Shown here piece after piece: positions 63,415 to 64,000 of a stretch of 64,000 bases of DNA. Source of the DNA: Embiotoca jacksoni (Eukaryota; Chordata; Actinopteri; Embiotocidae); NCBI GenBank assembly GCA_022577435.1, contig JAKOON010000009.1, positions 10,326,911-10,390,910 of the forward strand, read 5' to 3'. The notes below the pieces were generated by a model, which saw nothing but the letters and a program-made list of their open reading frames with translations, had not been told where the DNA came from and searched no databases. The position numbers and the translations under genes are program-made. Each line of letters starts with the position of its first letter. Position 1 is the stretch's first letter.

Positions 63415-64000
63415 CCTTTCTTTGGTTGTTTATTTTTGGCAACGATTAGTTCTTAAGCATAATCATCAAAGCTTTAAAAATCTGGGACAGCAAGCTTTTC
63501 CAGCTCAAGAAAGGCCTGGCCCAGTTTGCTTCTTACATTCAATAACAGAACCTCCTCTGATCCCTTAATAGTGATCTCTATCTTACAATATTTTTTTTTT
63601 TTATTATTATTATTTTTTTTATATATACTGCTAGATGTTTTGTGTTTTGTCTTTACAAATGAATGAAGGGATGAAACATTTTGAATCAAATCGTATTAAA
63701 AACAAACTGTGGCCCTACTCTGTCAACTTGCAGCTTTCTTCTGTCACAACAAATCAGTCAAGCCTTTCAAGTCACTCATCATAACCTGGTTTAGCTTTGC
63801 CTCCTGTCATTTCAACGGCTGAGCAGGTAATGAAGTGTGAGCTGCTCTCCATCAAAGAACAACGCCAAAGACTGCAGACAAAACAACTGCCTGACACAAA
63901 AGGAAGATGTCCTTCAGTTTCCTCTGGTTGTCATGCTCCTTCACGTCTGATATGCTTGTGATATATTTATGCTCATTATCTAAACTGTAAGTCTGCAGTA

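Larger units (their letters stand above)
58339..64000. other. Downstream region, no firm coding sequence
   Basis: AT-rich; may include syngap1 3' UTR or further alternative 3' exons. It holds the retroposon tail at 59398 and the inverted repeat at 62589. A poly(A)-type AATAAA occurs at about 62357. I recognised no gene on either strand. Confidence 0.5.

Overview
The window is vertebrate nuclear DNA, most likely from a teleost fish. It holds three protein-coding genes, all on the + strand. Two are spliced with GT-AG introns and correct reading phase across every junction. The rest is AT-rich and carries microsatellites, homopolymer runs and short non-autonomous transposons of the kind common in fish. 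There are no operons, CRISPR arrays or convincing RNA genes.

Layout. Positions 1-3.3 kb hold an old interspersed repeat and a weak candidate for the 3' end of a minus-strand gene. Positions 3.35-5.17 kb are a single-exon LINGO-family gene, best read as lingo4 (LRR-Ig-transmembrane neuronal receptor). Positions 6.52-11.48 kb are a complete six-exon vps72 (YL1, the H2A.Z-binding subunit of SRCAP and TIP60 complexes). Positions 12-33 kb have no firm coding exon but contain two promoter-like stretches (about 14.1-14.3 kb and 18.9-20.3 kb). Positions 33.2-56.75 kb carry 17 coding exons of syngap1, the synaptic Ras/Rap GTPase-activating protein, with part of the PH domain, then C2, RasGAP, a long disordered region and the coiled coil. 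A tentative last exon lies at 58.30 kb. Positions 58.3-64 kb hold repeats and AT-rich sequence.

The genes do not form a pathway. Lingo4 and syngap1 are neuronal and vps72 is a general chromatin factor. In human, LINGO4 and VPS72 are on 1q21.3 and SYNGAP1 is on 6p21.3, two regions long recognised as paralogous, so their linkage here may reflect an ancestral arrangement.

I found no new biological system. The most useful observations concern syngap1 and the mobile DNA. In syngap1 these are the unresolved 5' and 3' ends, an in-frame tandem splice donor, a pyrimidine microsatellite acting as a splice tract, and a Gln/Leu/His tract. In the mobile DNA they are two hAT-type MITEs with recognisable 8-bp target duplications, a TTAA-flanked MITE family, a dead mariner, a retroposon tail with a perfect 13-bp duplication, and an inverted repeat loaded with AGGTCA half-sites.
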